From a virus: a DNA stretch of 39,705 bases. A model generated the notes under the pieces. That model did not search any database. It worked only from the letters and a program-made list of their open reading frames with translations, and was not told the DNA's origin. The stretch is taken from positions 1 through 39,705 of the IMG/VR virus record IMGVR_UViG_3300007735_000715; one strand, 5' to 3'. The position numbers and the translations under genes are program-made. Below, in pieces: positions 1 through 8,148 of this stretch; position 1 is the stretch's first letter; each line of letters starts with the position of its first letter.

Positions 1-127
1 TTACCTGTTGGCTTTAGAGGATTAAACTTAATCTTTGTATTTAAGAAACGAGCAATGTAGGCTGTATTCTTTTCATTGGCTGAGTCGTATAACTCTTTAG
101 CCCAAGTATCTAGTTCAGCATCAGTAA
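1..127. repeat. Terminal direct repeat, left copy (circular contig overlap)
   Basis: These 127 bases are identical to 39579-39705. A coding frame passes through the join without a shift, so the repeat marks closure of a circle. The length equals a k-mer size commonly used by short-read assemblers, so it is more likely an assembly overlap than a biological terminal repeat. Confidence 0.95.
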
Positions 128-500
128 AAGCAATGCCCTTTTGTGTAAGTTGTATCTGAAGGCTTGCTTTAGCCGTATCAAGTCCACGGGCATAGTCAGT
201 ATTTCTAGTAGCCTCTTGAACTTTCTTAGCATAATCTGGGTCAGTGGGATTGATGTCCTTAACCAATGCCTCATATTGACGCTTAGAGAAACCACGAGCC
301 TGAATGGTTTGACCATTCTTGATATACCACTGTGTGCTAGTAAGTTCCTTAGCAAACTGGTCTGCTGTCTTTTTCTTATTTACAGCATCAGTTAGGAACT
401 GCTTTAACTCTGGGTCACTGATAAAGATAGTGTCAATATAACCATATAGTTCTTTGGCTTTGGCTAAGATTTCCTCAAAGGTTAATTTTTTTTCAGCCAT
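1..500 (-). CDS. Presumed virion protein, N-terminal part (gene wraps the contig ends)
   Basis: An open frame starts at ATG 500 (MAEKKLTFEEILAKAKELYG) and runs without a stop to base 1. Joined through the 127-base overlap it continues at 39578 and stops at 39128. The total is 951 nt, exactly 317 codons, giving 316 residues. The start overlaps the stop of the upstream gene as TAATG, so translation is probably coupled. The protein is hydrophilic, charged and predicted mostly helical, with no signal peptide or membrane segment. I do not recognise the family. It lies between a helical 408-residue protein and a LysM protein in the late operon, so an internal virion or ejection role is plausible but inferred. 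Confidence 0.85.
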   Translation of the reverse strand, partial: MAEKKLTFEEILAKAKELYGYIDTIFISDPELKQFLTDAVNKKKTADQFAKELTSTQWYIKNGQTIQARGFSKRQYEALVKDINPTDPDYAKKVQEATRNTDYARGLDTAKASLQIQLTQKGIAFTDAELDTWAKELYDSANEKNTAYIARFLNTKIKFNPLKPTG

Positions 501-1726
501 TAATTAACACCTATCGTTCTCTTGAATATATCGTAGTAACTAAGGATTTGGTTAGCCTTAGCCTCATCCTTTTCAGCAATCTGTTCAATTAAATACTGTT
601 CTGTATCAAGACCAGTTTTAGTTGTACGACTCTTTAAATCGCCTTCAATGTCTCTAGTAGAACTAATGACATTTGGATTTTTGCCTTGTTCCTTCTGAAG
701 TAATGGACGCAGTTCAGCCAATTCTTTTTCATCTGGCTCACGACCCATTAACTTCTTGTAGATGGCAATAATGTTTTTATCTGCCTCAGTTCTACCCATA
801 ACAACAGCATCTGTGTATGTCTTGGTAGTACTTCCAGCACCACGGGTAGCAGTAAGAAACTCATCCATAGTCTCAAATTCTTTGACACCATAGAACTGAT
901 AGTTCTTAAGTTGCTTAATTGTAAAGTCAGATGCTGCTCTATCAAGAGCGCCAGTAATTAGTTTATCTGCTTGGCTTGCTGGAATCTTATTGCTTGTTAG
1001 ATATCCAGATTGATACAGTTTATTAATTAAACCTTGCTTGCTTCCATACAGTTTTACTAACTGAGCCTCGTACTTATCACGGGCTACATCTGATGTTTCA
1101 AGGGCTATACCCTTATCCTCTGCTGGTTTAGCAATTACAGCAGGAACTCTTTCATCTCTTTTTGTAGCAGGTTCTACATAAATATAACCTTGATTAACAA
1201 CTGGGTCACCCTTTGGGTTGAGAGTATTAGGTGATGTCCATTGCATTACTGGACCACCAGGTGCTTCACTAATCTTAGCGCTTGCTAATAGATTTGCTAC
1301 TGCCTGCTCATCAGTAAGAACTGTCTTACCAGTATTAGGGTCAACACCAGGCTTAGGCTTTGGATTTCTAATCTCAGCAGCCTCGGAACGAAGAGTAGCA
1401 GCAAGTGCTGGATTACCTGTATCTTCTGCAAGTTGTGCTTCGCTTTCTTTAGCACGAGCCTTGGATTCTCTATCCTTTGCTTCAGCAGATGATTTGTTTG
1501 CGCTTTGAGCCGAAGATAATTCTAATTTAGCAGAATTTAATTGAGCAGTTACTTTTTGAAATTCTTTATCAATAGAATCAAATTTATTTTTTGCAGCAAC
1601 GTATGCACCTTGCCCAGGCTTAGAAGACCGCATAATAGCAATCTGTTCAAAACGGTCACGTCCTATTTTTGCAAGAAGTGCAGTTAGACTGGTAACTTTA
1701 TTTGTTAAATCTTTGGTACTTGCCAC
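500..1726 (-). CDS. Presumed virion protein, coiled-coil rich
   Basis: This is a 408-residue protein read from GTG 1726, just after the stop of the giant protein (1728). Residues about 45-120 are Ala/Lys/Glu/Ser-rich with repeated EAKDRESKARAKESEAQLAE-like stretches, typical of a long helix or coiled coil. The middle is Pro/Gly-rich, and the C-terminal half is again helical. No enzymatic motif, signal peptide or membrane segment is visible. Its position between the giant virion protein and another unknown late protein suggests a structural or ejected protein. The family is not recognised. The GTG start has only a weak ribosome site (AAGGTG), so translation may be coupled to the upstream gene. 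Confidence 0.8.
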   Translation of the reverse strand: MASTKDLTNKVTSLTALLAKIGRDRFEQIAIMRSSKPGQGAYVAAKNKFDSIDKEFQKVTAQLNSAKLELSSAQSANKSSAEAKDRESKARAKESEAQLAEDTGNPALAATLRSEAAEIRNPKPKPGVDPNTGKTVLTDEQAVANLLASAKISEAPGGPVMQWTSPNTLNPKGDPVVNQGYIYVEPATKRDERVPAVIAKPAEDKGIALETSDVARDKYEAQLVKLYGSKQGLINKLYQSGYLTSNKIPASQADKLITGALDRAASDFTIKQLKNYQFYGVKEFETMDEFLTATRGAGSTTKTYTDAVVMGRTEADKNIIAIYKKLMGREPDEKELAELRPLLQKEQGKNPNVISSTRDIEGDLKSRTTKTGLDTEQYLIEQIAEKDEAKANQILSYYDIFKRTIGVN

Positions 1727-1727
1727 C

Positions 1728-4700
1728 TTATACCGCCGCTCTGTAAGTATCTCGTGAGTAATACTTTAATATTGAATTAAAGATTGCTCTTGCTGCTTCT
1801 TTAACTGCTGGGTCTTCTGACGCCAACTGATTGATAATGCTCTCAACACGGGCACGATAATCTCGCTTAAGTGATGCTGCATTGTAAAGACTACGAACTT
1901 GGTCGCTCTTGGCAAAACTCATAAAGTCTTCCATAGCCTGAACCGCTGTCTTCATCTTAAGTCTGACGCCATCTTGAATATTAGTTGTTGGGTCTGACAC
2001 CATCTGCTTTAGGCTACTAAGCATTGATTCTTCTGTAGCAATCTCATTACCGCCACCAGTAATAGCACCAAGTAACAGTGGATTAGACGCTAACAAACCC
2101 TTACGAGCCGCTGTTGCAGTCTCAATAATCCTTTTACGTTCTGAGATGTAAGTCTGCTTAGCAAGGGAATCTTTCTCCCATGATGCTATGTCGTAATAAG
2201 CCTGCTTATCTTCAGCAACTTGAACATCTCTGAAGTATGTTTCTAAGTCTTTATCCTTTAGAAGGTCTGCTGCTTGTAGCCAGTTGTAGATACCAGCATT
2301 AAAGTCTCCAGTATGTGGACCAAAGATATATGCTGCTTCGCCATAAGCGCCAATTAACTTCTTATTCTCAATAGCCCAGTTACGCATTTGAGTAGTCTTT
2401 GAGATAAGAACCTTAGTCTGCTTCTCATCACGGGCTACTGTATAAACAATCTTTCCTGGATACTGACCAGTAAAGATACTTAAAGATAGTTCATATGGGT
2501 CTTGAACATCGCTGCCGTATTTCTTATTAACAGCCTCATAGATATCCCAGAACTCATTACGCAATCCAGTGATACCTACATCAAGTAGATAGTCTGGAAC
2601 ATCTTTGCTTTCCTGAACAGATGCTGTTACTGGAGATATAAGACCAAGGATAGAACGCAATGCAATTACGTTATGTGCAGATGTACGAATAGCATTTAGA
2701 TATTCATACTTCTCTTGGTCGCTAGCAGTAGGTTGAAGACTTAATCCATGGGCTGCATTGTAGGCAACAGCCTGTTGTGCAGCAGTTACTTCTTGTCTAG
2801 TCTTCTCATTGATAGGAAGAATGTTCCATAGTTTTAATAATGAACCAGGAACCAAAGCACGAGCAACGTCTACGTTGTCGCCCAAGTTTCCTAATGCAAA
2901 GTTATCAAAGTCTTGTGCTGCTTTCTCTGCGCCAGGAATAGGAACCCTACTTACTAAGTTCTTCATACCAATTACGCTAAGTGCTGCAATAGGACCGCTA
3001 AGCAAAGGCAAACCAGAATCAGGTGAGAATGATGGGTTTACGTTGCTTAACTTAAATGTAAAATCATTAAACATTGGCTGCTTATATTGACTTTCGCCAG
3101 TTAGAGCCTTGATGCTTGTATCAGTAGCCTTGAAGATGATGTTATCCATAGGCATCATGATGTATGGTTCACCATTCTGGTCTTCATGGAACATACCACT
3201 TGAAGATAATCCAAGGTGAGCAAGACGCATACGGTATAGAACTGTAGGAGATACATCCTTTAGGCGGTACAAACGGCGCCAGAAGTCCTCAGTTGCACGA
3301 TAGAAACGACCAACTGTTCTTACCTCTACTGCAAAGTTAGAGCGAATAGATGGGTTATCTGCAAACTTTAATACAGTATCTGCTGCATCATTAAGGGCAA
3401 TTTCAGTAAAGTGCTTGGCTGCCTGCTCTTCAACACGGTTGTTAAGACGAGCCATTGCCTTATCACCCTTCCATTTGGTTGGGTTTTCTGCAATCATTTT
3501 GGCTTTTAACTCACGAGCATAGGCTGCTTGAATACCTGAATATTCTTTACGTAGTCTTAGATAGGTAGTCATAACTGCTGGTTGACGTAGCAAACCATTG
3601 ACTTGCTTATCCATTGATTCCATCATGGTATTACCAAGACGCTTAAATGCGCTATCAAATGTAGTTAAGTCTGGGAATTCAATACGGGTTTGAATTAAAC
3701 CTGATGGTTGATATCCCTTTGTCAGTTCATCAAACTGCTTAAAGTCAATCATCTGTGCAGCCTTTTGCCACTTGCTGCCAATCTTCCACTTACGCATACC
3801 CTCTGCTTGTTGCGCTTTTTCTTTAGCAACTAGGGCATTGTAGTTAGATTTGATTGCATCATATAGACCTTGGTTGTAACTCTTAGGTCCACCATGGAAG
3901 TTATCTCGCATATCCATGAGCATGCGCTCTAAATGGACACGAGCAATATCAAAATCTGACTTACCTTCTTGGCGCATAAATACTGAATCACCAAAGAAAC
4001 TATTAAACTTTTTAACAGCATCTATGTTCTGCTCAGTTACTTGCCAAACATCATCTACCTTCTTCATACCAAGGTAGGTATACATATCATCCATAGCCTT
4101 GGAGAAGTTCTCAGGTGTCTTTAAAGCACCATGATTAAAGAATGCAATAGCAGGTGCTACTCGGAAATCATCTGCAATCTTTAGTCCTCTACCATGTTGG
4201 CGAGGTGTAGCAAAACGGATATACCAGTTGTCATAGTGAGCAAGGGTTACATACTCTGGGTTAGCATCACGAAGTTTCTCTACTGCATACTCTTCGTATT
4301 TAGTTCCAGACTTTAATCCCTCGTTCTTAACAAGGTCATCAATTTCTTTTTCAGAAAGATTCTTACCTTCATACTTCTTGCGTGCCATCTTGCGACCAAC
4401 AGCATTTAAAGCATTAGATAGTTCGCTAAGGTTAATCTGATTATTTCTAATAACTTCATCAAAGGATGAACCCAAAGAACTTCTAGCAGCAACTGAACTA
4501 GCCATTGTGTTCAGGATATCTGGATTGAAAATCATTGCTTCATTCCAGTGCTGCATAGCCTCTGGACCTAGTTTTTCTGGCAAGAAAATCTTTACACGGT
4601 CTGCAATAGCCTGATTAATTACTAGATGTTGAACCTCAGCAGGTGAAACACCAGCCTGTTCTGCAAGTTGTTCAATGATTTTATTGCGTTCATCTATGCC

Positions 4701-6905
4701 AAGGTACTCAGATGATGGACCTTTACCAAATAACTTGCGTAATGTGCTACCAATTGGACCTTCTGCTGCACTACTACCAGTATAAGCAGCACTAGCACGA
4801 CCAGTTTTACGTCCTTGACCTTTAGCAAAGTTTAATAAGTCCCTACCAGGTGCGGTAAGTGCATACATAAAGCCTTCGTCAATAGCGGAACGAATACCTA
4901 AACGTGGGAAAAGTGTAAACACAGACCAGAAATCCGTAAAGTCTTTAGCAAACTTAGACTTAGTTGCACCTTGTGCAGCCTTAATAAGGCTTTGCTTTGA
5001 CTTTATCTCATTTGCTTTGAGTGCAATCTCTTCCAAAGGAAGTGGACCTACACCTCTTGCAATCTGTGATGGTTGAATTGCTCCAGAACCCTCAAGTAAT
5101 GCTGTGTCATTTTCATACTTAACTGTATCTTTAGAAAGAAGTCCAGCAAACTGGTCATCAACTTCAGTTCTAACTGTAGTTGTAAAGCCAGCACGTCCAT
5201 TGTGAGTCTTCTTTAGGTATTCCTTCATGATTGCTTCATCAGTAATACCAGCACGCTGCATAATTGCTGCGTAAAGATTACGCATTACCACAATCTGCTC
5301 ATCTTCAGTAGATGCTAAAAATTTTTGTGCTACAAAATCTGCCATATCACGGTCAAGAACTAAGCGAGCATAGTTGCGAACTGTATCAATTGTCTTGATT
5401 GCATCATCGCCAGTTAATACTGCTTGTCCTGCTGGGTTGCGGGCTGCCATTTTGCCTGCCCACTTACCAAATGCATCTACTTTATTTTTAAGTCCCTTAA
5501 TATCTTTTTCTTGCTTTGCAAATTCTACAATCTGTGGGTTTACAGCCTCATCAGATTTACGTCCTGCAGTTGAAAGAATATCCCATGCATCAGAACCCTT
5601 TACCTGTAGTTCTTCTGCACCACGCTTTACGTTAAAGAAGTTATCAGCACTAACAAAGGCTTTATCAAAGGTTGCTTCTAAGAAAGATTCAAGACCACGA
5701 GTAAGACGGCGGTCTGCACGAGCAGTAACTACGCCATTACGGCGATATGTCATACCATCTAAGCGACCAGAAAGTAATAGATGCACGTTAGATGCTTCAG
5801 AAAAAACATCTTCTGCTTTTTCAGCATTAAACATTTTTTTCTTAGCAAAGAAATCTAGTGCCTCATCATTGTTGTAGCCAGGAAAACGTCTTCCAATTTC
5901 ACGGCGAACAATTGCTCTCTCTGCTTCTGTCTTTGTAGAAGCGAGACGCTCAATCTCTGGACCAAATTGCTCATCCCAAAGTTTGATAACACCTTTATCT
6001 TTAAATACTTGAGCAACACCAGCAGCGACATCATCGCCAGCCTTAGTTACAAGTTCTGCTAACTGTGTTCCACGAGTTACAGCCTTGCTAGTTCCACCAG
6101 TAATCCAAGTAAGTGGGTCTATAGCAAGTTGATAAATAAAATCAATTACACCTGAAACATTTTTAGTAGTGCCGTCAATATAATCGCCAACAAGACCACC
6201 ATTTTTAGGTGGCTTTCTATCAAAGATTCTAGCAATATCACGACCAGGGCTAAACTGTGCATACTTAGCAGCATCCATTACCTGCTTAAATGCATCTGGA
6301 TTATTAAATGCTTCTTCAACAGCAGCGGTAATCTCTGGAGTTAAATCTCCATATGCTTCAAGAATTTCTCCAGGCTTCTTGCCTTCAAGTAATCCCTTTG
6401 CTACATAAATCTTTGCTTTACCAAATGTATTTTCAGCCTCAGCAATTGCTTGGTTGTCATATAGGTCTCTGCCGTCCCAAGCATCATCCCAAACTTTCCA
6501 ATCAAAAATGCTTTCGCCTTGTGCTACCTGACGAGCAACCTTGTATGGTTGATTAATAACACGGTTATATGCGCCAGCAACTTTAAACAATCCAATAAGT
6601 GGGCTTGCAAGTAGTTTGCCAGTAAATTTTAAAGCGCCTAAAGCACGGTCACCAAAATCTGGTGGCTGTTGCATGTACTCAGCATCGCCAAAGAATGATT
6701 TCAAACCTTCTTGAGCATTAGGGTCAAGGGCTTCAAACTCTTTACGTGCATCATTAGATGACATCTGAGTAAGTTCTTTATTCTTTTTAACAGCCCAAGA
6801 CATTTGTTCAACTTGAGTCTGTTCTCTAGCAGTTAGATTTGCTCTAGTTGCTGCCTGATAAAGTGTAGGTGACGCTTCAGCGACAATGGGTTTTAAAACT
6901 CTCAC
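1728..6905 (-). CDS. Giant internal virion (ejection-type) protein
   Basis: This 1725-residue protein takes up about 13% of the genome. It is soluble-looking and mostly helical, with many charged stretches. A few hydrophobic segments stand out: around residues 90-125 (LKFTGKLLASPLIGLFKVAG), around 700 (FPRLGIRSAIDEGFMYALTA), and a region near 1330-1360 rich in Pro, Gly and Leu. I see no protease, polymerase or muralytic motif. In short-tailed phages, very large late proteins encoded among head genes are commonly internal proteins ejected with the DNA, for example T7 gp16 or the N4 virion RNA polymerase. That is the basis for the call. A tape measure is less likely because no tail-tube or chaperone genes adjoin it. 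The start at ATG 6905 lies 9 bases after the upstream stop. Confidence 0.75.
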   Translation of the reverse strand: MRVLKPIVAEASPTLYQAATRANLTAREQTQVEQMSWAVKKNKELTQMSSNDARKEFEALDPNAQEGLKSFFGDAEYMQQPPDFGDRALGALKFTGKLLASPLIGLFKVAGAYNRVINQPYKVARQVAQGESIFDWKVWDDAWDGRDLYDNQAIAEAENTFGKAKIYVAKGLLEGKKPGEILEAYGDLTPEITAAVEEAFNNPDAFKQVMDAAKYAQFSPGRDIARIFDRKPPKNGGLVGDYIDGTTKNVSGVIDFIYQLAIDPLTWITGGTSKAVTRGTQLAELVTKAGDDVAAGVAQVFKDKGVIKLWDEQFGPEIERLASTKTEAERAIVRREIGRRFPGYNNDEALDFFAKKKMFNAEKAEDVFSEASNVHLLLSGRLDGMTYRRNGVVTARADRRLTRGLESFLEATFDKAFVSADNFFNVKRGAEELQVKGSDAWDILSTAGRKSDEAVNPQIVEFAKQEKDIKGLKNKVDAFGKWAGKMAARNPAGQAVLTGDDAIKTIDTVRNYARLVLDRDMADFVAQKFLASTEDEQIVVMRNLYAAIMQRAGITDEAIMKEYLKKTHNGRAGFTTTVRTEVDDQFAGLLSKDTVKYENDTALLEGSGAIQPSQIARGVGPLPLEEIALKANEIKSKQSLIKAAQGATKSKFAKDFTDFWSVFTLFPRLGIRSAIDEGFMYALTAPGRDLLNFAKGQGRKTGRASAAYTGSSAAEGPIGSTLRKLFGKGPSSEYLGIDERNKIIEQLAEQAGVSPAEVQHLVINQAIADRVKIFLPEKLGPEAMQHWNEAMIFNPDILNTMASSVAARSSLGSSFDEVIRNNQINLSELSNALNAVGRKMARKKYEGKNLSEKEIDDLVKNEGLKSGTKYEEYAVEKLRDANPEYVTLAHYDNWYIRFATPRQHGRGLKIADDFRVAPAIAFFNHGALKTPENFSKAMDDMYTYLGMKKVDDVWQVTEQNIDAVKKFNSFFGDSVFMRQEGKSDFDIARVHLERMLMDMRDNFHGGPKSYNQGLYDAIKSNYNALVAKEKAQQAEGMRKWKIGSKWQKAAQMIDFKQFDELTKGYQPSGLIQTRIEFPDLTTFDSAFKRLGNTMMESMDKQVNGLLRQPAVMTTYLRLRKEYSGIQAAYARELKAKMIAENPTKWKGDKAMARLNNRVEEQAAKHFTEIALNDAADTVLKFADNPSIRSNFAVEVRTVGRFYRATEDFWRRLYRLKDVSPTVLYRMRLAHLGLSSSGMFHEDQNGEPYIMMPMDNIIFKATDTSIKALTGESQYKQPMFNDFTFKLSNVNPSFSPDSGLPLLSGPIAALSVIGMKNLVSRVPIPGAEKAAQDFDNFALGNLGDNVDVARALVPGSLLKLWNILPINEKTRQEVTAAQQAVAYNAAHGLSLQPTASDQEKYEYLNAIRTSAHNVIALRSILGLISPVTASVQESKDVPDYLLDVGITGLRNEFWDIYEAVNKKYGSDVQDPYELSLSIFTGQYPGKIVYTVARDEKQTKVLISKTTQMRNWAIENKKLIGAYGEAAYIFGPHTGDFNAGIYNWLQAADLLKDKDLETYFRDVQVAEDKQAYYDIASWEKDSLAKQTYISERKRIIETATAARKGLLASNPLLLGAITGGGNEIATEESMLSSLKQMVSDPTTNIQDGVRLKMKTAVQAMEDFMSFAKSDQVRSLYNAASLKRDYRARVESIINQLASEDPAVKEAARAIFNSILKYYSRDTYRAAV

Positions 6906-6914
6906 TATGCGCTC

Positions 6915-7316
6915 CTAAATAAACTTTGAAAGAATAAGTTCTACTTCGCCTGTATCATCAAACATTGCTACTTTTGCAATAGTATCTCTAGGATTTGATT
7001 TATAACGTGGCAAATCCATCATTGCTTCTGAACCAGGACCAGGTCCTTTATCAATACCAGCAGTTCCTGGCTCTTCTGGAAACATAGTTGGTGCATCTAA
7101 CGGAACAACATTTACTCCACCCATTGAAGGAAATGGATTTCCTTGCATAGGTTCTTTTACTTGGTTGTCGTAAGTTTGCTGTCCTTGTCCATAAGGTAAT
7201 CCTGGGATGTATGTTGCTGGCTGGGTTGGTGACCCGTCAGTGCGCTGACTAAGACTTCCAGGACCAGATACTGGTGCTGGGTTATTAGGTTGTTGGTATC
7301 CACCTTTGCCTGCCAT
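6915..7316 (-). CDS. Conserved Pro/Gly/Gln-rich phage protein
   Basis: This 133-residue protein begins MAGKGGYQQPNNPAPVSGPG. The N-terminal 90 residues are low-complexity and rich in Pro, Gly, Gln and Asn, so probably disordered. The last 30 residues (TIAKVAMFDDTGEVELILSK) look like a short ordered element. Similar proteins sit between portal and capsid genes in many environmental actinophages and cyanophages, from general recall rather than a search. A virion or assembly role is inferred from position only. The start at 7316 abuts the stop of the upstream gene at 7317, so the two are probably co-translated. Confidence 0.8.
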   Translation of the reverse strand: MAGKGGYQQPNNPAPVSGPGSLSQRTDGSPTQPATYIPGLPYGQGQQTYDNQVKEPMQGNPFPSMGGVNVVPLDAPTMFPEEPGTAGIDKGPGPGSEAMMDLPRYKSNPRDTIAKVAMFDDTGEVELILSKFI

Positions 7317-7568
7317 TTAATCCTCATCCTCTTCTGTTTCTTCTTTAGAAAATGTTTCATTGTCGTATTCTTGAGCGCATTGAATCATTCCATATGCGTT
7401 CCAAGGCGTCATAGCCTCGCTTACCTCTGTATGTAAATATCGTGTTCCCCCATAATCTGCCCACTCGGATATTAATACCCAGTTGATGCAAACAAATTCT
7501 TCATTGGTTTCTTGTTCAACTAAGAAACGTAATGCGTCTTCAACTTTTTCTTGGAATTTATTACTCAT
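7317..7568 (-). CDS. Small conserved phage protein
   Basis: This is an 83-residue acidic protein starting MSNKFQEKVEDALRFLVEQE, with an Asp/Glu-rich C-terminus (EETEEDED). The core has several aromatic residues (NWVLISEWADYGGTRYLH) and may form a small alpha/beta fold. No known motif is visible. Its start at 7568 overlaps the end of the Ntn hydrolase gene (stop at 7565), as ATGA-type coupling. This suggests it is made with the hydrolase and could be a partner or cofactor of it, which is an inference from coupling. Related small proteins occur in other actinophages, but their function is unknown to me. Confidence 0.8.
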   Translation of the reverse strand: MSNKFQEKVEDALRFLVEQETNEEFVCINWVLISEWADYGGTRYLHTEVSEAMTPWNAYGMIQCAQEYDNETFSKEETEEDED

Positions 7569-8134
7569 GCGTACTGCGTCCTAACAATAACTGGCAGCGC
7601 AGTATGTATGTCCCACTTTGCTGCAATCTCAATTGCTGTTGTTACAGCAACTTCCGCATCTTCTGGTGAGAAAGGTAAACCTCCGTGGCAATAACTCTCC
7701 ATAACGCCAAGGGCAATGTCACCACCGCTCCCAGAAAAATAAATACCGTTAATATCACGGTCCCAAGAATAATCTTCAAAGACAGGGTAAATAACTCCAC
7801 GGACAACAATAATAAATGACGAATCGTGTTCGGCAGCATCCCCGTCTTCTTTCATATCGTAACCAGCGTCAATAAATGCTTGACGCATTTGTGGAATAAA
7901 CTTTTGTGTCATGAACTTATCTAAGTTCTCATTTACCGTTGGCTTCGGTGCTTTCCAACCAAACTGTAAAATATTAGAACCACGGCTAGAACCAGAACCC
8001 GCAATTAAGATTCCATTGTTTTCAATAATCTTATGTGTTGCAAGATTCATTGGACGACCACTATCGTCAGATGAACGAGAGTCACATCCAATAACAGCCC
8101 AGCCATCACCCTGTATAGCAGCAAGTGTTGTCAT
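7565..8134 (-). CDS. Proteasome beta/HslV-like Ntn hydrolase
   Basis: This 189-residue protein matches the 20S proteasome beta-subunit plan. After Met1 the sequence is TTLAAIQGDGWAVIGCDSRS, giving an N-terminal threonine nucleophile (Thr2) if Met is removed, then Asp18 and Arg20 (the Asp17/Arg19 positions of beta subunits) and Lys35 (near Lys33). The distal FSGSGGDIALGVME motif (about 133-146) and WDIHT (174-178) match the conserved GSGxxxAxG and Asp166-x-x-Ser/Thr169 motifs. Length is close to HslV and minimal beta subunits. There is no propeptide: the Thr follows Met directly, as in HslV. ATG 8134 has a strong AAGGAGG site. It sits directly after portal, where a prohead protease normally lies, so a capsid-maturation role is an attractive inference. 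Degradation of host proteins is the alternative. Confidence 0.85.
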   Translation of the reverse strand: MTTLAAIQGDGWAVIGCDSRSSDDSGRPMNLATHKIIENNGILIAGSGSSRGSNILQFGWKAPKPTVNENLDKFMTQKFIPQMRQAFIDAGYDMKEDGDAAEHDSSFIIVVRGVIYPVFEDYSWDRDINGIYFSGSGGDIALGVMESYCHGGLPFSPEDAEVAVTTAIEIAAKWDIHTALPVIVRTQYA

Positions 8135-8148
8135 CGTCCCCTCCTTGC

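Noticed and set aside
5374-5877. 167-residue plus-strand frame inside the giant gene
   Set aside because: It is antisense to a long, well-supported coding frame, has no ribosome site, and its Ser/Arg/Leu-rich composition is typical of a shadow frame.
1728-6905. Giant protein as an N4-like virion RNA polymerase
   Set aside because: The capsid is N4-gp56 type, which raised the idea, but no polymerase motifs were seen and the protein is about half the size. It is kept as an unknown ejection protein.
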